DNA of 64,000 bases. It comes from Terriglobia bacterium (GTDB taxonomy: Bacteria; Acidobacteriota; Terriglobia; Terriglobales; Acidobacteriaceae). The notes under the pieces were generated by a model that had not been told where the DNA came from, did no database searches, and was given only the letters and a program-made list of their open reading frames with translations. The position numbers and the translations under genes were made by a program. Of the stretch, positions 46,672-54,856 are shown piece after piece; within the stretch, counting starts at the first letter, position 1; the number at the start of each line of letters is the position of its first letter. The DNA lies in contig JAIQEU010000016.1 of the NCBI GenBank assembly GCA_020073665.1, positions 155,323 to 219,322 of the forward strand. Direction: 5' to 3'.

Positions 46672-46698
46672 AAATGCCCGCATCGTGGGCGGGCATTT
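46672..46698. other. 10-bp inverted repeat just upstream of the START-like gene
   Basis: AAATGCCCGC (46672-46681) and GCGGGCATTT (46689-46698) with a 7-nt loop. On the minus strand it ends immediately before the ribosome site of the START-like gene. On the plus strand it is followed only by TTTGG-like sequence. It may be a 5' UTR hairpin or a terminator half. Confidence 0.6.
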
Positions 46699-46705
46699 TG
46701 GTGCA

Positions 46706-46745
46706 AAGAAAAACGCCCAAGCGCAAGTTATGCGCTCGGGCGTTC
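46706..46745 (-). terminator. Terminator of the cytosolic cyclophilin gene
   Basis: On the minus strand a ~14-bp stem (AACGCCCGAGCGCA pairing with TGCGCTTGGGCGTT, one G-T pair) is followed by TTTCTTTG. It lies 40 bp after the cyclophilin stop. Confidence 0.85.
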
Positions 46746-46785
46746 TCTTGTATAAACGTTAGTCTAATCGGCAAGGAACGTCACG

Positions 46786-47313
46786 TTATATCCGTTCGAT
46801 CACGACCGACTGCAGCACGACGTCTTTTACCGGACGGTCCTGGGCCTTTCGGGGCACGTTGACAATCTTCTCGACCACATCTTGACCCTCGGCGACTTCG
46901 CCGAAGATGGTGTGTTTGCCAGTCAGCCAGGAGGTGGGCGCCACGGTCACGAAAATCTGCGAACCGTTGGTGTTGGGACCGGCATTCGCCATAGCGAGTT
47001 TGCCGGGTTTATCGAATTTGTGCGGCGAGCCCTTGGTCTCGTCTTCGAACTGGTAGCCCGGGCCACCCATGCCGTTGCCGGCAGGGTCTCCGCCCTGGAT
47101 CATGAAGTCCGGAATCACACGATGGAATATGGTGCCGTCGTATAAGCGGTCTTTGCTCTTCTTTCCAGACACGGGATGTTTCCATTCGCGCTTGCCTTCG
47201 GCGAGTTCAGTGAAGTTGGCTACAGTTTTGGGCGCATCTTTTTCAAACAAGCGGCACACAAACGTGCCTTCCGTGGTATTGAAAATGGCATAAGTGCCAG
47301 GTTGACGGGGCAT
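46786..47313 (-). CDS. Peptidyl-prolyl cis-trans isomerase, cyclophilin type, cytosolic
   Basis: 175 aa from ATG 47313 with AAAGGATC upstream. Cyclophilin signatures 'YDGTIFHRVIPDFMIQGGDP' (catalytic Arg), 'LAMANAGPNTNGSQIFVT' and 'LTGKHTIFGEVAEGQDVV'. No signal peptide. It follows a secreted cyclophilin on the same strand; the two probably arose by duplication. Confidence 0.94.
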   Translation of the reverse strand: MPRQPGTYAIFNTTEGTFVCRLFEKDAPKTVANFTELAEGKREWKHPVSGKKSKDRLYDGTIFHRVIPDFMIQGGDPAGNGMGGPGYQFEDETKGSPHKFDKPGKLAMANAGPNTNGSQIFVTVAPTSWLTGKHTIFGEVAEGQDVVEKIVNVPRKAQDRPVKDVVLQSVVIERI

Positions 47314-47371
47314 AAGGATCCTTTCTGAAATTAGTCGTCGGTCTTCCGTCGTCAGCAAGACCTAGTGTCAA

Positions 47372-48031
47372 TCATTGGGCCGTGGGTTTCGCCGGAGCTG
47401 CTTTCTTCTCCATTGGCTTGGCCGCGGCCGCTCCGCCTTGCTGGACTGAGATGTGGTTGATCTTGACCGGTTTGTACGGGCGATCGTTGGGGTCGCGTCC
47501 CATGCGGGCAATCTGTTTTACCAGGGCAACACTTGCTTCGTCGCACTGTCCAAAGATGGTGTAGCCGCCATTCAAACTGGGATAAGCAACTTCTGTGATG
47601 AAGAACTGCGAGCCATTGGTGTCAGGGCCGGCGTTGGCATACGCGAGACGTCCCGGGCGATCGAATTTCAGATCAGGCGAAGTCTCGTTCTTAAACTGGT
47701 AGCCGGGATCACCCGCGCCGGTACCGGCGGGGTCGCCGCACTGAATCATGAATTCGGGGATGACACGATGGCAAATGGTGCCGTCGTAGAGTGGAACACC
47801 GTGTTTCTTCGCGTGGGAGACCGGGTTGGTCCAATCCTTAGTTCCGTCGGCCAGGCCGATGAAGTTGGCAACGCCGATAGGCGCTTTGTCAGGAAACAAT
47901 TTGCAGGTGAGTTTACCGGCTGTGGTGTCGATGATGGCCGTGGGCTGTCCGGCTGCGGGTTTCGCAGCCTGTGACCAGGCCGCCACGGCAAGCAATGCGA
48001 TCACTGCAATCACGCTCAGAACTTTGCGCAT
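47372..48031 (-). CDS. Peptidyl-prolyl cis-trans isomerase, cyclophilin type, exported
   Basis: 219 aa with a strong AAGGAGCC site and signal peptide 'MRKVLSVIAVIALLAVAAWSQA'. Core 'YDGTICHRVIPEFMIQCGDPAGTGAGDPGYQF', 'LAYANAGPDTNGSQFFITEV', 'LNGGYTIFGQCDEASVALV'. Compared with the cytosolic copy, it has Cys at positions near the active site (ICHRVIP, QCGDP). A C-terminal Lys/Ala/Pro tail follows. It probably assists folding in the periplasm. Confidence 0.93.
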   Translation of the reverse strand: MRKVLSVIAVIALLAVAAWSQAAKPAAGQPTAIIDTTAGKLTCKLFPDKAPIGVANFIGLADGTKDWTNPVSHAKKHGVPLYDGTICHRVIPEFMIQCGDPAGTGAGDPGYQFKNETSPDLKFDRPGRLAYANAGPDTNGSQFFITEVAYPSLNGGYTIFGQCDEASVALVKQIARMGRDPNDRPYKPVKINHISVQQGGAAAAKPMEKKAAPAKPTAQ

Positions 48032-48088
48032 GAATGGCTCCTTGTAATGTTTGGTTGACTCTCGATTGTACGACAGCGGACCCGAGAT

Positions 48089-49330
48089 TTACCTGGCCTG
48101 AGACTGCGCCTGCATCTCGCGGCTTATTCTCTCCACTTCGCGAAACACCCGCAGGAGGTTGCCGCCCAGGATCTTGTGAATGTCCTCGGCGCTGTAACCG
48201 CGATCGAGCAGGGCCTGCGTGATCTTAGGCAGATCGGCTGCGGAATCAATTCCCTCGGGTGTCTGGCCGCTGACGCCGTCAAAATCCGAACCCAATCCCA
48301 CGTGGTCTACGCCAGCGACTTTGGCAATGTGGTCAATGTGATCGATCAGCGACTTCAAGGGCGGGCGCGGAATCTTGGCTTGCCATTCCCGCTCGATGCG
48401 GTCTTCATCGAGATAGGTCACCGGTTTTCCAGCGGCTTTTTGTTGTTCAAGGTACGCCGCTACTGCAGCGTCGCGCTCCTTGGCCTGGGCCTGCGTCGCA
48501 TTCCAGAACGACTGGTCGTCGAATCCGTTAAAGAAGTTTACCTGGACCACGCCACCATTCTTGGCCACCGCACGCAGCATGTCGTCGGTCATGTTGCGGG
48601 GAGCGTCGGTCAAAGCACGAGCCGAAGAGTGGGAAGCGATCACCGGGGCCTTGGTGGTAGCGATCGTGTCCCAAAAAGTCTTGTCGGCAACGTGGGAGAT
48701 ATCGACCATCATGCCTAGGCGGTTCATTTCGAGCACCACTTGTTTGCCGAAATCGGTGAGGCCGTTGTGGTGGGGGACCGCGGCATCGTTGAGGTCGCCG
48801 GACGAGTCGGCCCATTCGTTGGTATTGGACCAGCTGAGCGTCATGTAGCGCACGCCGAGCCGGTAGAAGTCGCGCAGCAGGTGGATGTCGTTTTCGATGG
48901 AATGTCCGCCCTCGATGCCCATCAGCGCGGCCAATTTCTTGTCCTGGTGGGCCCGCTCGATGTCGGCCACGCTGAAGGCCATCATCATGCGATCGGGATG
49001 CCGTGCGGCTTGCTGGTAGACAGAGTCGATCAGGTCCATGGTGTGCTGGGCGTAGTGACCCTGATTAGTTTTCGGTTCCACCCAGATGGAAAAGAATTCG
49101 GCACCCAGATTCCCAGCCCGGGCTTTGTCGAGGCTGATGTGCCCGATGTCCTTTGGATCGGTGCTGCCGATGTCAAAGTTTTCGTCGAGGAAGCGCTGCG
49201 GCGTGTCGGCGTGTGTATCTACGACCAGCGCGGAATCGTGGATGGCGCGGGCCTTGGCCGACACCGGGTTCTGAGCGAGGGCGAAGTTGGAGACCAGCAG
49301 TAGAGACAGAGCGAGACAGAGTCGTTTCAT
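48089..49330 (-). CDS. Membrane dipeptidase (renal dipeptidase family M19), exported
   Basis: 413 aa with signal peptide 'MKRLCLALSLLLVSNFALA'. TIM-barrel zinc dipeptidase: 'VVDTHADTPQRFL' (HxD), 'GIEGGHSIENDI' (bridging Glu), 'DISHVADKTFWD' and 'IASHSSARAL' (His ligands), 'VGLGSDFDGV' at the end. It hydrolyses dipeptides in the periplasm or at the cell surface. A preceding 100-bp gap separates it from the DUF5715 gene on the same strand. Confidence 0.94.
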   Translation of the reverse strand: MKRLCLALSLLLVSNFALAQNPVSAKARAIHDSALVVDTHADTPQRFLDENFDIGSTDPKDIGHISLDKARAGNLGAEFFSIWVEPKTNQGHYAQHTMDLIDSVYQQAARHPDRMMMAFSVADIERAHQDKKLAALMGIEGGHSIENDIHLLRDFYRLGVRYMTLSWSNTNEWADSSGDLNDAAVPHHNGLTDFGKQVVLEMNRLGMMVDISHVADKTFWDTIATTKAPVIASHSSARALTDAPRNMTDDMLRAVAKNGGVVQVNFFNGFDDQSFWNATQAQAKERDAAVAAYLEQQKAAGKPVTYLDEDRIEREWQAKIPRPPLKSLIDHIDHIAKVAGVDHVGLGSDFDGVSGQTPEGIDSAADLPKITQALLDRGYSAEDIHKILGGNLLRVFREVERISREMQAQSQAR

Positions 49331-49444
49331 AGATTTTTCGGGAAGTACAAGATGGAGATTGTATACGGTCGGGAGGCGGGCCAGAACGCGATTTCGTAGC
49401 GAGGCCGTTTGCCGTGACTGGGGGGTAAGACGGGAGCAGCGGAC

Positions 49445-50206
49445 TTACTGTTCCTGGTTGGAGACTACGTCCTGGGCGGTGGCGTCTTCTTCCTCGACCC
49501 CTTGCTCGCCGGCCAGCATCTTGGATTCGCGCCAGTCGGTATAGGTGTCAGAGACGGCCACGTGGAACACCCACTGGCGGCGCTCTTCTTCTGGTTCAAT
49601 GATGCCCAGATTCTTCAGCGGAAGCATGTACTGCTCCACCCACTGGACCTGCTGCCGGGTCATACCCCGGCGTTGGATGTCAACCGTGATGCCGGCAAGA
49701 TGGGACGAAGCGATCTCACCCTTCTCCGGCGCAGCATTGCGGTTATGGCGGCGCAGCTTTTTCTGGACCAGTACGGTGCGCACCGCCGAATTCACCTGCA
49801 TCTGGCTATGGAACTGCTTGTAGTAGGCGGCGCTCAAGTCCTGGAGAAATTCATGGGTCCAGGGACGGCAATAACGGCGATCAGGAGCGAGCGAAGGTGC
49901 AATGCGCAGCGCGGCAGTGGGAATGATCGGCACCAGGTCCTCGCTGGCCTTCAGTTGTTCGAGCTCGTTGTCGTCCTGGATGCGGGGCAGTTCCAGCCGG
50001 TCAATTTCCGCGTTCTGGCGCAGCAGGGAATCGCGGGAAGGACGGAACATCGGGTTCCAGCGCAGTCGGCGGACATGCGCCCGACGTGTGTGTGCACGGT
50101 GGGTTGACCTCGGCGCCACATAACTGTGCAGGGCGAACGCCTGGCTGCAGAAGGCGACGGCCAGCACGAATAGCAGGGCCCCGGTGCGCTGTGTCCTTTG
50201 CTTCAC
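49445..50206 (-). CDS. Exported DUF5715-like protein
   Basis: 253 aa, GTG start. Signal peptide 'TGALLFVLAVAFCSQAFA', then an Arg/His-rich linker ('HRAHTRRAHVRRLRW'). The core 'YCRPWTHEFLQDLSAAYYKQFHSQMQVNSAVRTVLVQKKLRRHNRNAAP' and 'SSHLAGITVDIQRRGMTRQQVQWVEQYM' resembles DUF5715, which has a peptidase-M15/VanY-like arrangement (SxHxxGxxxD). It could act on peptidoglycan, but this is unproven. Confidence 0.8.
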   Translation of the reverse strand: MKQRTQRTGALLFVLAVAFCSQAFALHSYVAPRSTHRAHTRRAHVRRLRWNPMFRPSRDSLLRQNAEIDRLELPRIQDDNELEQLKASEDLVPIIPTAALRIAPSLAPDRRYCRPWTHEFLQDLSAAYYKQFHSQMQVNSAVRTVLVQKKLRRHNRNAAPEKGEIASSHLAGITVDIQRRGMTRQQVQWVEQYMLPLKNLGIIEPEEERRQWVFHVAVSDTYTDWRESKMLAGEQGVEEEDATAQDVVSNQEQ

Positions 50207-50563
50207 GAAGTGGCGTTACTCCTTGAAACTGTCCCGGTGCAGCAGCAGGCGGCTATTGTAACGGAGCGACGGCCAGTGTAAAGGCTAAATCTCGCTTCAC
50301 AGGGTTACCAGCGAGTAGCCCCATGTGATTACCGCCCGGTTACCTTCGCCGATCCGCACTGCGTCCAGGTTTTATGCAGCAAGTGAGATGCCGAAATCGG
50401 GGCGCGCGAATGCCTGCAGATTAGCCTGCCAGCAGTGGGGTTTACGGGGATCGAGGCTTTCCCGAAATGACAAATTTTGTTAGCAGGCTGCAGGTTTGGT
50501 CACAAGAGATAACTGTAAAATTTCCTGCGCCTGTTTCGAAGGCATGTCCGCACCCCAATGCCG
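50207..50563. other. 357-bp gene-free region
   Basis: Upstream of the DUF5715 gene and downstream of sdhB. No CDS, repeat or clear terminator is seen. Confidence 0.6.
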
Positions 50564-51316
50564 TCACTTCCGGAAAAGGTCGAATACGGCCTGTTTCATG
50601 ACCTCACCGCCGACTTGGGAAATGGAGCGAGTCAGCGGAATATCTTTGGGGCAGACCTCCACACAATTCTGGGCATAGCCGCATTCCTGGATGCCACCGT
50701 CGCCCATCAGCGCGGCCAGGCGCTCACGTTTAAGTGCAGCGCCCGTGGGATGAGTATTGAACAGCCGGACCTGCGAAATGGTGGCGGCACCCACGAAGCC
50801 GGTGCTTTCGTTGAACTGCGGGCATGCCTCCATGCAACAGCAGCAGGAGATGCATCGCGAAAGTGGGTACGCCGCTTCTTGATCATCGGCAGACACGCGC
50901 GGGCCTGATCCCAGGTCATACGAGCCGTCTATGGGAACCCAGGCTTTTACGCGTTTCAGGTTCTCGAACAACACACTGCGATCGACCGACAGATCTCGAA
51001 CCACAGGAAACTTGGAAAAGGGCTCCAGACGAATGGGCTGTTCGAGTTGGTCGATCAAAGCGGAGCAGGCCATGCGGGCACGGCCGTTGATCAGCATGGC
51101 GCAGGAGCCGCAGACTTCCTCCAGGCAATTGGAGTCGTAGGTGATGGGAGTGCTGCGTTTGCCGTCGCGAGTCACTGGATTGGCGGCGATCTCCATCAGC
51201 GAGGAGGTTACGTTCATGCCTGGCTTCCAGGGCAGTTCGAACTCTTCCCAGTGGGGTTTGGCGTCAGGAGTCTCCTGACGCCGGATTTTGAAAATGACGC
51301 TCTTGTTATTCGCCAT
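50564..51316 (-). CDS. sdhB: Succinate dehydrogenase iron-sulfur subunit
   Basis: 250 aa. The N-terminal [2Fe-2S] domain has 'SNCLEEVCGSCAMLINGRARMAC'. The C-terminal domain has 'CISCCCCMEACP' and 'CGYAQNCVEVCPKDIPLT' for the [4Fe-4S] and [3Fe-4S] clusters. It passes electrons from SdhA to the membrane cytochrome. It lies 410 bp downstream of sdhA; that gap holds a small gene on the other strand, so sdhB may have its own promoter. Confidence 0.96.
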   Translation of the reverse strand: MANNKSVIFKIRRQETPDAKPHWEEFELPWKPGMNVTSSLMEIAANPVTRDGKRSTPITYDSNCLEEVCGSCAMLINGRARMACSALIDQLEQPIRLEPFSKFPVVRDLSVDRSVLFENLKRVKAWVPIDGSYDLGSGPRVSADDQEAAYPLSRCISCCCCMEACPQFNESTGFVGAATISQVRLFNTHPTGAALKRERLAALMGDGGIQECGYAQNCVEVCPKDIPLTRSISQVGGEVMKQAVFDLFRK

Positions 51317-51476
51317 AGATGTGTCTGTCTTGCCTATCCTTCGCTTTCTCGGTCTGGCGTAAATTATTGCAATAGCACCTTATTTACCCACTGGTGCAAA
51401 AAACTGCATCTTGACATCGGCATGGCTGAAACCCACAATGATTCGAGACGTCGTTCGGACGTGAGGAGTACACGTT

Positions 51477-51638
51477 ATGCCTTTTCTGGCCGCTGAGGCA
51501 CCTGCGGAGCCCAAAAAGAAGCGCAACAAGTTGGAGACTGGCCTGATAGCGTTCATGGGTCTGGTCGTACTCGGATTGCTGGCGTCTGTAGCCAGCACCA
51601 CTTTCAACTGGCTGGCTCCGAGTTTCCTGCACCACTAG
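51477..51638 (+). CDS. Small single-helix membrane protein in the sdhA-sdhB gap
   Basis: 53 aa, ATG 51477 preceded by GTGAGGAG (8 nt spacing), stop at 51636. Cytosolic basic N-terminus 'EPKKKRNKLETG' then one transmembrane helix 'LIAFMGLVVLGLLASVAS' and a short outer tail ending FLHH. It is opposite in strand to sdhA and sdhB, between them. The ribosome site, basic-then-hydrophobic pattern and clean stop support a real gene. Function unknown; a respiratory-complex accessory is one guess. Confidence 0.7.
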   Translation: MPFLAAEAPAEPKKKRNKLETGLIAFMGLVVLGLLASVASTTFNWLAPSFLHH

Positions 51639-51725
51639 ACTCAAAGACTAACCTCTCCCTTTTCCTTCAGATAACTCCCCGCGGCGAACCCTGTGCCGCG
51701 GCTGCCGGGTTTCGTCCGCTTCACC

Positions 51726-53495
51726 TCAGTACTTCCTCGGACGCGGCTGAATGAGCGTTGCGTCTACCGCCTCGAACTCAAATTTCGGTTCGTCGGCGTC
51801 CGGGGCGAACGTTGCTTTCGTTGTCTTCATCCAGTTCTTGTCGTCGCGTTCGGGGAAATCCGGCTTGTAATGCGAGCCGCGCGACTCATCCCGCATCGCC
51901 GCTCCCTGTGCAATTACCCGTGACAACTGCAGCATGTTGTACAGCTGGCGGGCGAAGGCGACGGTGGTGTTTGCCCATTGCGAGCGGTCGCTCAAGTTGA
52001 TCTTCTGGAAGCGCTGCAGCAGTTCCACCACTTTGGCGTCCGCTGCCTGGCACTTCTTGGTGTATCGGATGACCGTGCAGTTCTCGGTCATCAGTTCACC
52101 CAGTTCGCGCCAAATCAGGAACAGATTTTCAGTGCCGTCGGCCCTCATCAGTCCGGCATTGATTTCTTGTTGACGCTTGCGCTCGCTTTCGAAGTGTCCG
52201 TTGCCGGGCGCTGCTTGCAGATTCTTTGCGTACTGCACCGCCGCCGGACCAGCGACAAAGCCACCGTAGATGCACGACACCAGCGAATTCGCACCCAGGC
52301 GATTGGCGCCGTGGTACTGGTATTCGCATTCCCCTGCGGCGTAGATGCCGGAGATGTTGGTGGCCTGCTGGTAGTCCACCCACATGCCGCCCATGGTGTA
52401 GTGCATGCCGGGGAAAATCTTCATGGGGACATCACGAGGATCGTCGCCCACAAACTTCTCGTAAATCTCCAGGATGCCTTCCAGCTTGCGGTCGAGCACT
52501 TTGCGATCGATGTGGGTCAGGTCGAGGTAGACCATCGGCTTGCCGTCGATGCCGAGATTGTGTTCGTACACGACCTTGAAGATGGCGCGGGTAGCAACGT
52601 CGCGTGGCACCAGGTTGCCGTACTTCGGGTACCACTCTTCCAGGAAGTACCAGCGCTCGTTCTGGGGAATGGACTTGGGATCGCGCTTGTCGTTCGGCGT
52701 CCTGGGCACCCAGACGCGGCCACCTTCGCCGCGCGCCGACTCTGACATGAGGCGGAGCTTGTCCGCACCGGGAATTGACGTGGGGTGTACCTGGATGAAT
52801 TCACCGTTGGCGTAATAGCAGCCTTGCTGGTACAGCGCGGACTGCGCCGATCCGGTGCAGACCACCGAGTTGGTGGATTTGCCAAAGATAGCGCCAATCC
52901 CGCCGGTCGCGACAATGATTGCATCGGCCGGGAACGTGCGAATTTCCATCGAGCGCAGGTCCATGGCGCAGATGCCGCGGCAGACGCGGTTGGAATCGAG
53001 CACGGCGGAGAGGAACTCCCAGTGCTCGAATTTCGTGACCTTGCCTTCGGACTCGTAGCGCCGCACCTGCTCGTCGAGCGCATAGAGCAATTGCTGGCCG
53101 GTGGTGGCGCCGGCGAAAGCGGTGCGGTTGTAGAGCGTCCCGCCAAAGCGGCGGAAGTCGAGCAATCCTTCGGGCGTGCGGTTGAACGGCACTCCCATGC
53201 GGTCGAGCAGATCAATAATGCCGGGCGCGGCGTCGCACATGGCTTTGACAGGAGGCTGGTTGGCGAGGAAATCGCCACCGTAGACGGTGTCGTCAAAATG
53301 CTGCCACGTGGAATCGCCTTCGCCCTTCAGGTTCTTGGCGGCGTTGATGCCACCTTGCGCGCACACCGAGTGGGACCGCTTGACCGGCACGATGGAGAAC
53401 AGGTCGACCTGTCCGCCCATCTCGGCAATCTTGATGACGGCCGCCAGCCCCGCCAGCCCACCGCCGATGACAATGATTTTCGGATTTGAGGCCAT
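51726..53495 (-). CDS. sdhA: Succinate dehydrogenase flavoprotein subunit
   Basis: 589 aa, Bacillus-type SdhA. FAD motif 'IIVIGGGLAGLAAVIKIAEMGG', flavin-linking region 'KRSHSVCAQGGINAAKN' and 'GDFLANQPPVKAMCDAAPGII', active-site 'HPTSIPGADKLRLMSESARGEGGRVW' (Thr, Arg) and 'MGGMWVDY...GIYAAGECEYQYHGANRLGANSLVSCIYGG' (His, Arg). It oxidises succinate to fumarate, or the reverse. It follows sdhC by 39 bp. Confidence 0.97.
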   Translation of the reverse strand: MASNPKIIVIGGGLAGLAAVIKIAEMGGQVDLFSIVPVKRSHSVCAQGGINAAKNLKGEGDSTWQHFDDTVYGGDFLANQPPVKAMCDAAPGIIDLLDRMGVPFNRTPEGLLDFRRFGGTLYNRTAFAGATTGQQLLYALDEQVRRYESEGKVTKFEHWEFLSAVLDSNRVCRGICAMDLRSMEIRTFPADAIIVATGGIGAIFGKSTNSVVCTGSAQSALYQQGCYYANGEFIQVHPTSIPGADKLRLMSESARGEGGRVWVPRTPNDKRDPKSIPQNERWYFLEEWYPKYGNLVPRDVATRAIFKVVYEHNLGIDGKPMVYLDLTHIDRKVLDRKLEGILEIYEKFVGDDPRDVPMKIFPGMHYTMGGMWVDYQQATNISGIYAAGECEYQYHGANRLGANSLVSCIYGGFVAGPAAVQYAKNLQAAPGNGHFESERKRQQEINAGLMRADGTENLFLIWRELGELMTENCTVIRYTKKCQAADAKVVELLQRFQKINLSDRSQWANTTVAFARQLYNMLQLSRVIAQGAAMRDESRGSHYKPDFPERDDKNWMKTTKATFAPDADEPKFEFEAVDATLIQPRPRKY

Positions 53496-53534
53496 TTGAA
53501 ATTAAGTTCCAATCTGCCGGGAATGTCCCGGTTA

Positions 53535-54269
53535 TTAACGCATGACCAACGACCGTACGCCTTCTGGCGCCACCGACTGCAGCGGAGTGGAGAGGAACGC
53601 ATACATGCTGGCGCCGCCAACTACGACAAAAGCAACCCCTACCGCCAGGCAGACGTAACCAAACCGGCGTTGCGCCCGGTCGCCGCTGATCAGCCCCCAC
53701 TTCGCCGTGAACAGCCACAGACCATAGGCGAAATGCCAGGAGGCCGCGATAATGCCGATGGCGTAGAACGCCAGGATAAAGGGATTCTGAAATTCGTTCT
53801 GCACCTTGCCGAACGCAACCGACGGGTCGGCGAGGATGTGCGCCCCGGAGAAGCGCAAATGCCAGACGTGATACGCCATGTAGAAAAACGCGATGCCACC
53901 GGTCCAGCGCTGCGCCGTGTATAGCCAGTTGTGCATCCAGGGATAGTCCCCAACATTCATATCGCCGCGATACCAGATGTAGAAGCCGTAGAGCGCGTGA
54001 TAGGTGATGGGGATCCAGATGCCGAACAGTTCCAGAAAGAAAACGAAAGGGAAGCCGGCGAGGAATGCAACCTGCTTGGTATAAGCCGCAGGCCCTTCAA
54101 TGGCGACGAAGTTGGAAAAGAAGTGCTCAATCAAAAATGCGCCGATGGGGATGATGCCGGTGAGCGAATGCAGGCGGCGCCACAGGAAGGTAGACCCTTG
54201 TCCGGCACGCAGCGGCGCCACTCCGCCTCGGAGCTGCGCCGGAGTCGCAGGACTGGCAGTTGATGCCAC
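53535..54269 (-). CDS. sdhC: Succinate dehydrogenase cytochrome b558 subunit
   Basis: 244 aa, GTG start with AAGGAGC upstream. Five transmembrane helices are expected: conserved haem-ligand His in 'FLWRRLHSLTGIIPIGAFLIEHFFSNFVA', 'ITYHALYGFYIW', 'YMAYHVWHL' and 'SWHFAYGLWLFTAKWG'. This is the type-B (Bacillus/Wolinella-like) single-subunit diheme cytochrome, so the complex is SdhCAB without SdhD. First gene of the sdh operon. Confidence 0.95.
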   Translation of the reverse strand: MASTASPATPAQLRGGVAPLRAGQGSTFLWRRLHSLTGIIPIGAFLIEHFFSNFVAIEGPAAYTKQVAFLAGFPFVFFLELFGIWIPITYHALYGFYIWYRGDMNVGDYPWMHNWLYTAQRWTGGIAFFYMAYHVWHLRFSGAHILADPSVAFGKVQNEFQNPFILAFYAIGIIAASWHFAYGLWLFTAKWGLISGDRAQRRFGYVCLAVGVAFVVVGGASMYAFLSTPLQSVAPEGVRSLVMR

Positions 54270-54354
54270 AGAACGCTCCTTATGAGTTCAGACGTTAGAG
54301 ACGAACCTCTCATTATTTGACGGCGGGGTGGGGAAGTCAAGAAAAGGTGCGAGC

Positions 54355-54729
54355 TCAGCCAGCAGGCGTGCCCACTGCAATCTCCACGTAAACATTCTTC
54401 TTGCTCCACACAAACGGAATGCGCGCCATCCAATATTTCCGATGGATCGTCTTGCGCGCCTGCGGCCAGCGTTCGGGCTCAAGCACGCGCGCGGTCGCCG
54501 CAAACTCTGGGCCAGTGATCTTGCCGCGCATGGTACAGGGAGCGACCCTTACTTGCGGATTGTTGCGGATGCGCTTGTATTTGCCCGAATCGCTGCGGGT
54601 CATGACGTAGAGCTTGCCGCCTTCTTCGCCAAACCAGACCGGCGTGTAAACCGCGGCGCCATTTTTGCGGAAGGTGGCCAGGCTGACGTATTTCTGGCCC
54701 TGAATCTGGGGAGGGATGGTGCTGGGCAT
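54355..54729 (-). CDS. PPOX-class flavin/F420-dependent oxidoreductase
   Basis: 124 aa split-barrel protein. 'QKYVSLATFRKNGAAVYTPVWFGEEGGKLYVMTRSDSGKYKRIRNNPQVRVAPCTMRGKITGPEFAATARVL' matches the pyridoxamine-phosphate-oxidase-like, PPOX class F420-dependent family. It binds FMN or F420; the substrate is unknown. It is downstream of sdhC but transcribed away from it as a separate minus-strand unit. Confidence 0.88.
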   Translation of the reverse strand: MPSTIPPQIQGQKYVSLATFRKNGAAVYTPVWFGEEGGKLYVMTRSDSGKYKRIRNNPQVRVAPCTMRGKITGPEFAATARVLEPERWPQARKTIHRKYWMARIPFVWSKKNVYVEIAVGTPAG

Positions 54730-54856
54730 ACGAATATTGTACGGGAGATGCGAGGCGCGGTAGAGATGCGCTCAAGCCTCCCGCCACCTGCCTCGCGTGG
54801 TTCGCTCCGCGTTGCGCACATTGCCCGCGGGCATCCCGTTGTGTTACAAGCCTGAC

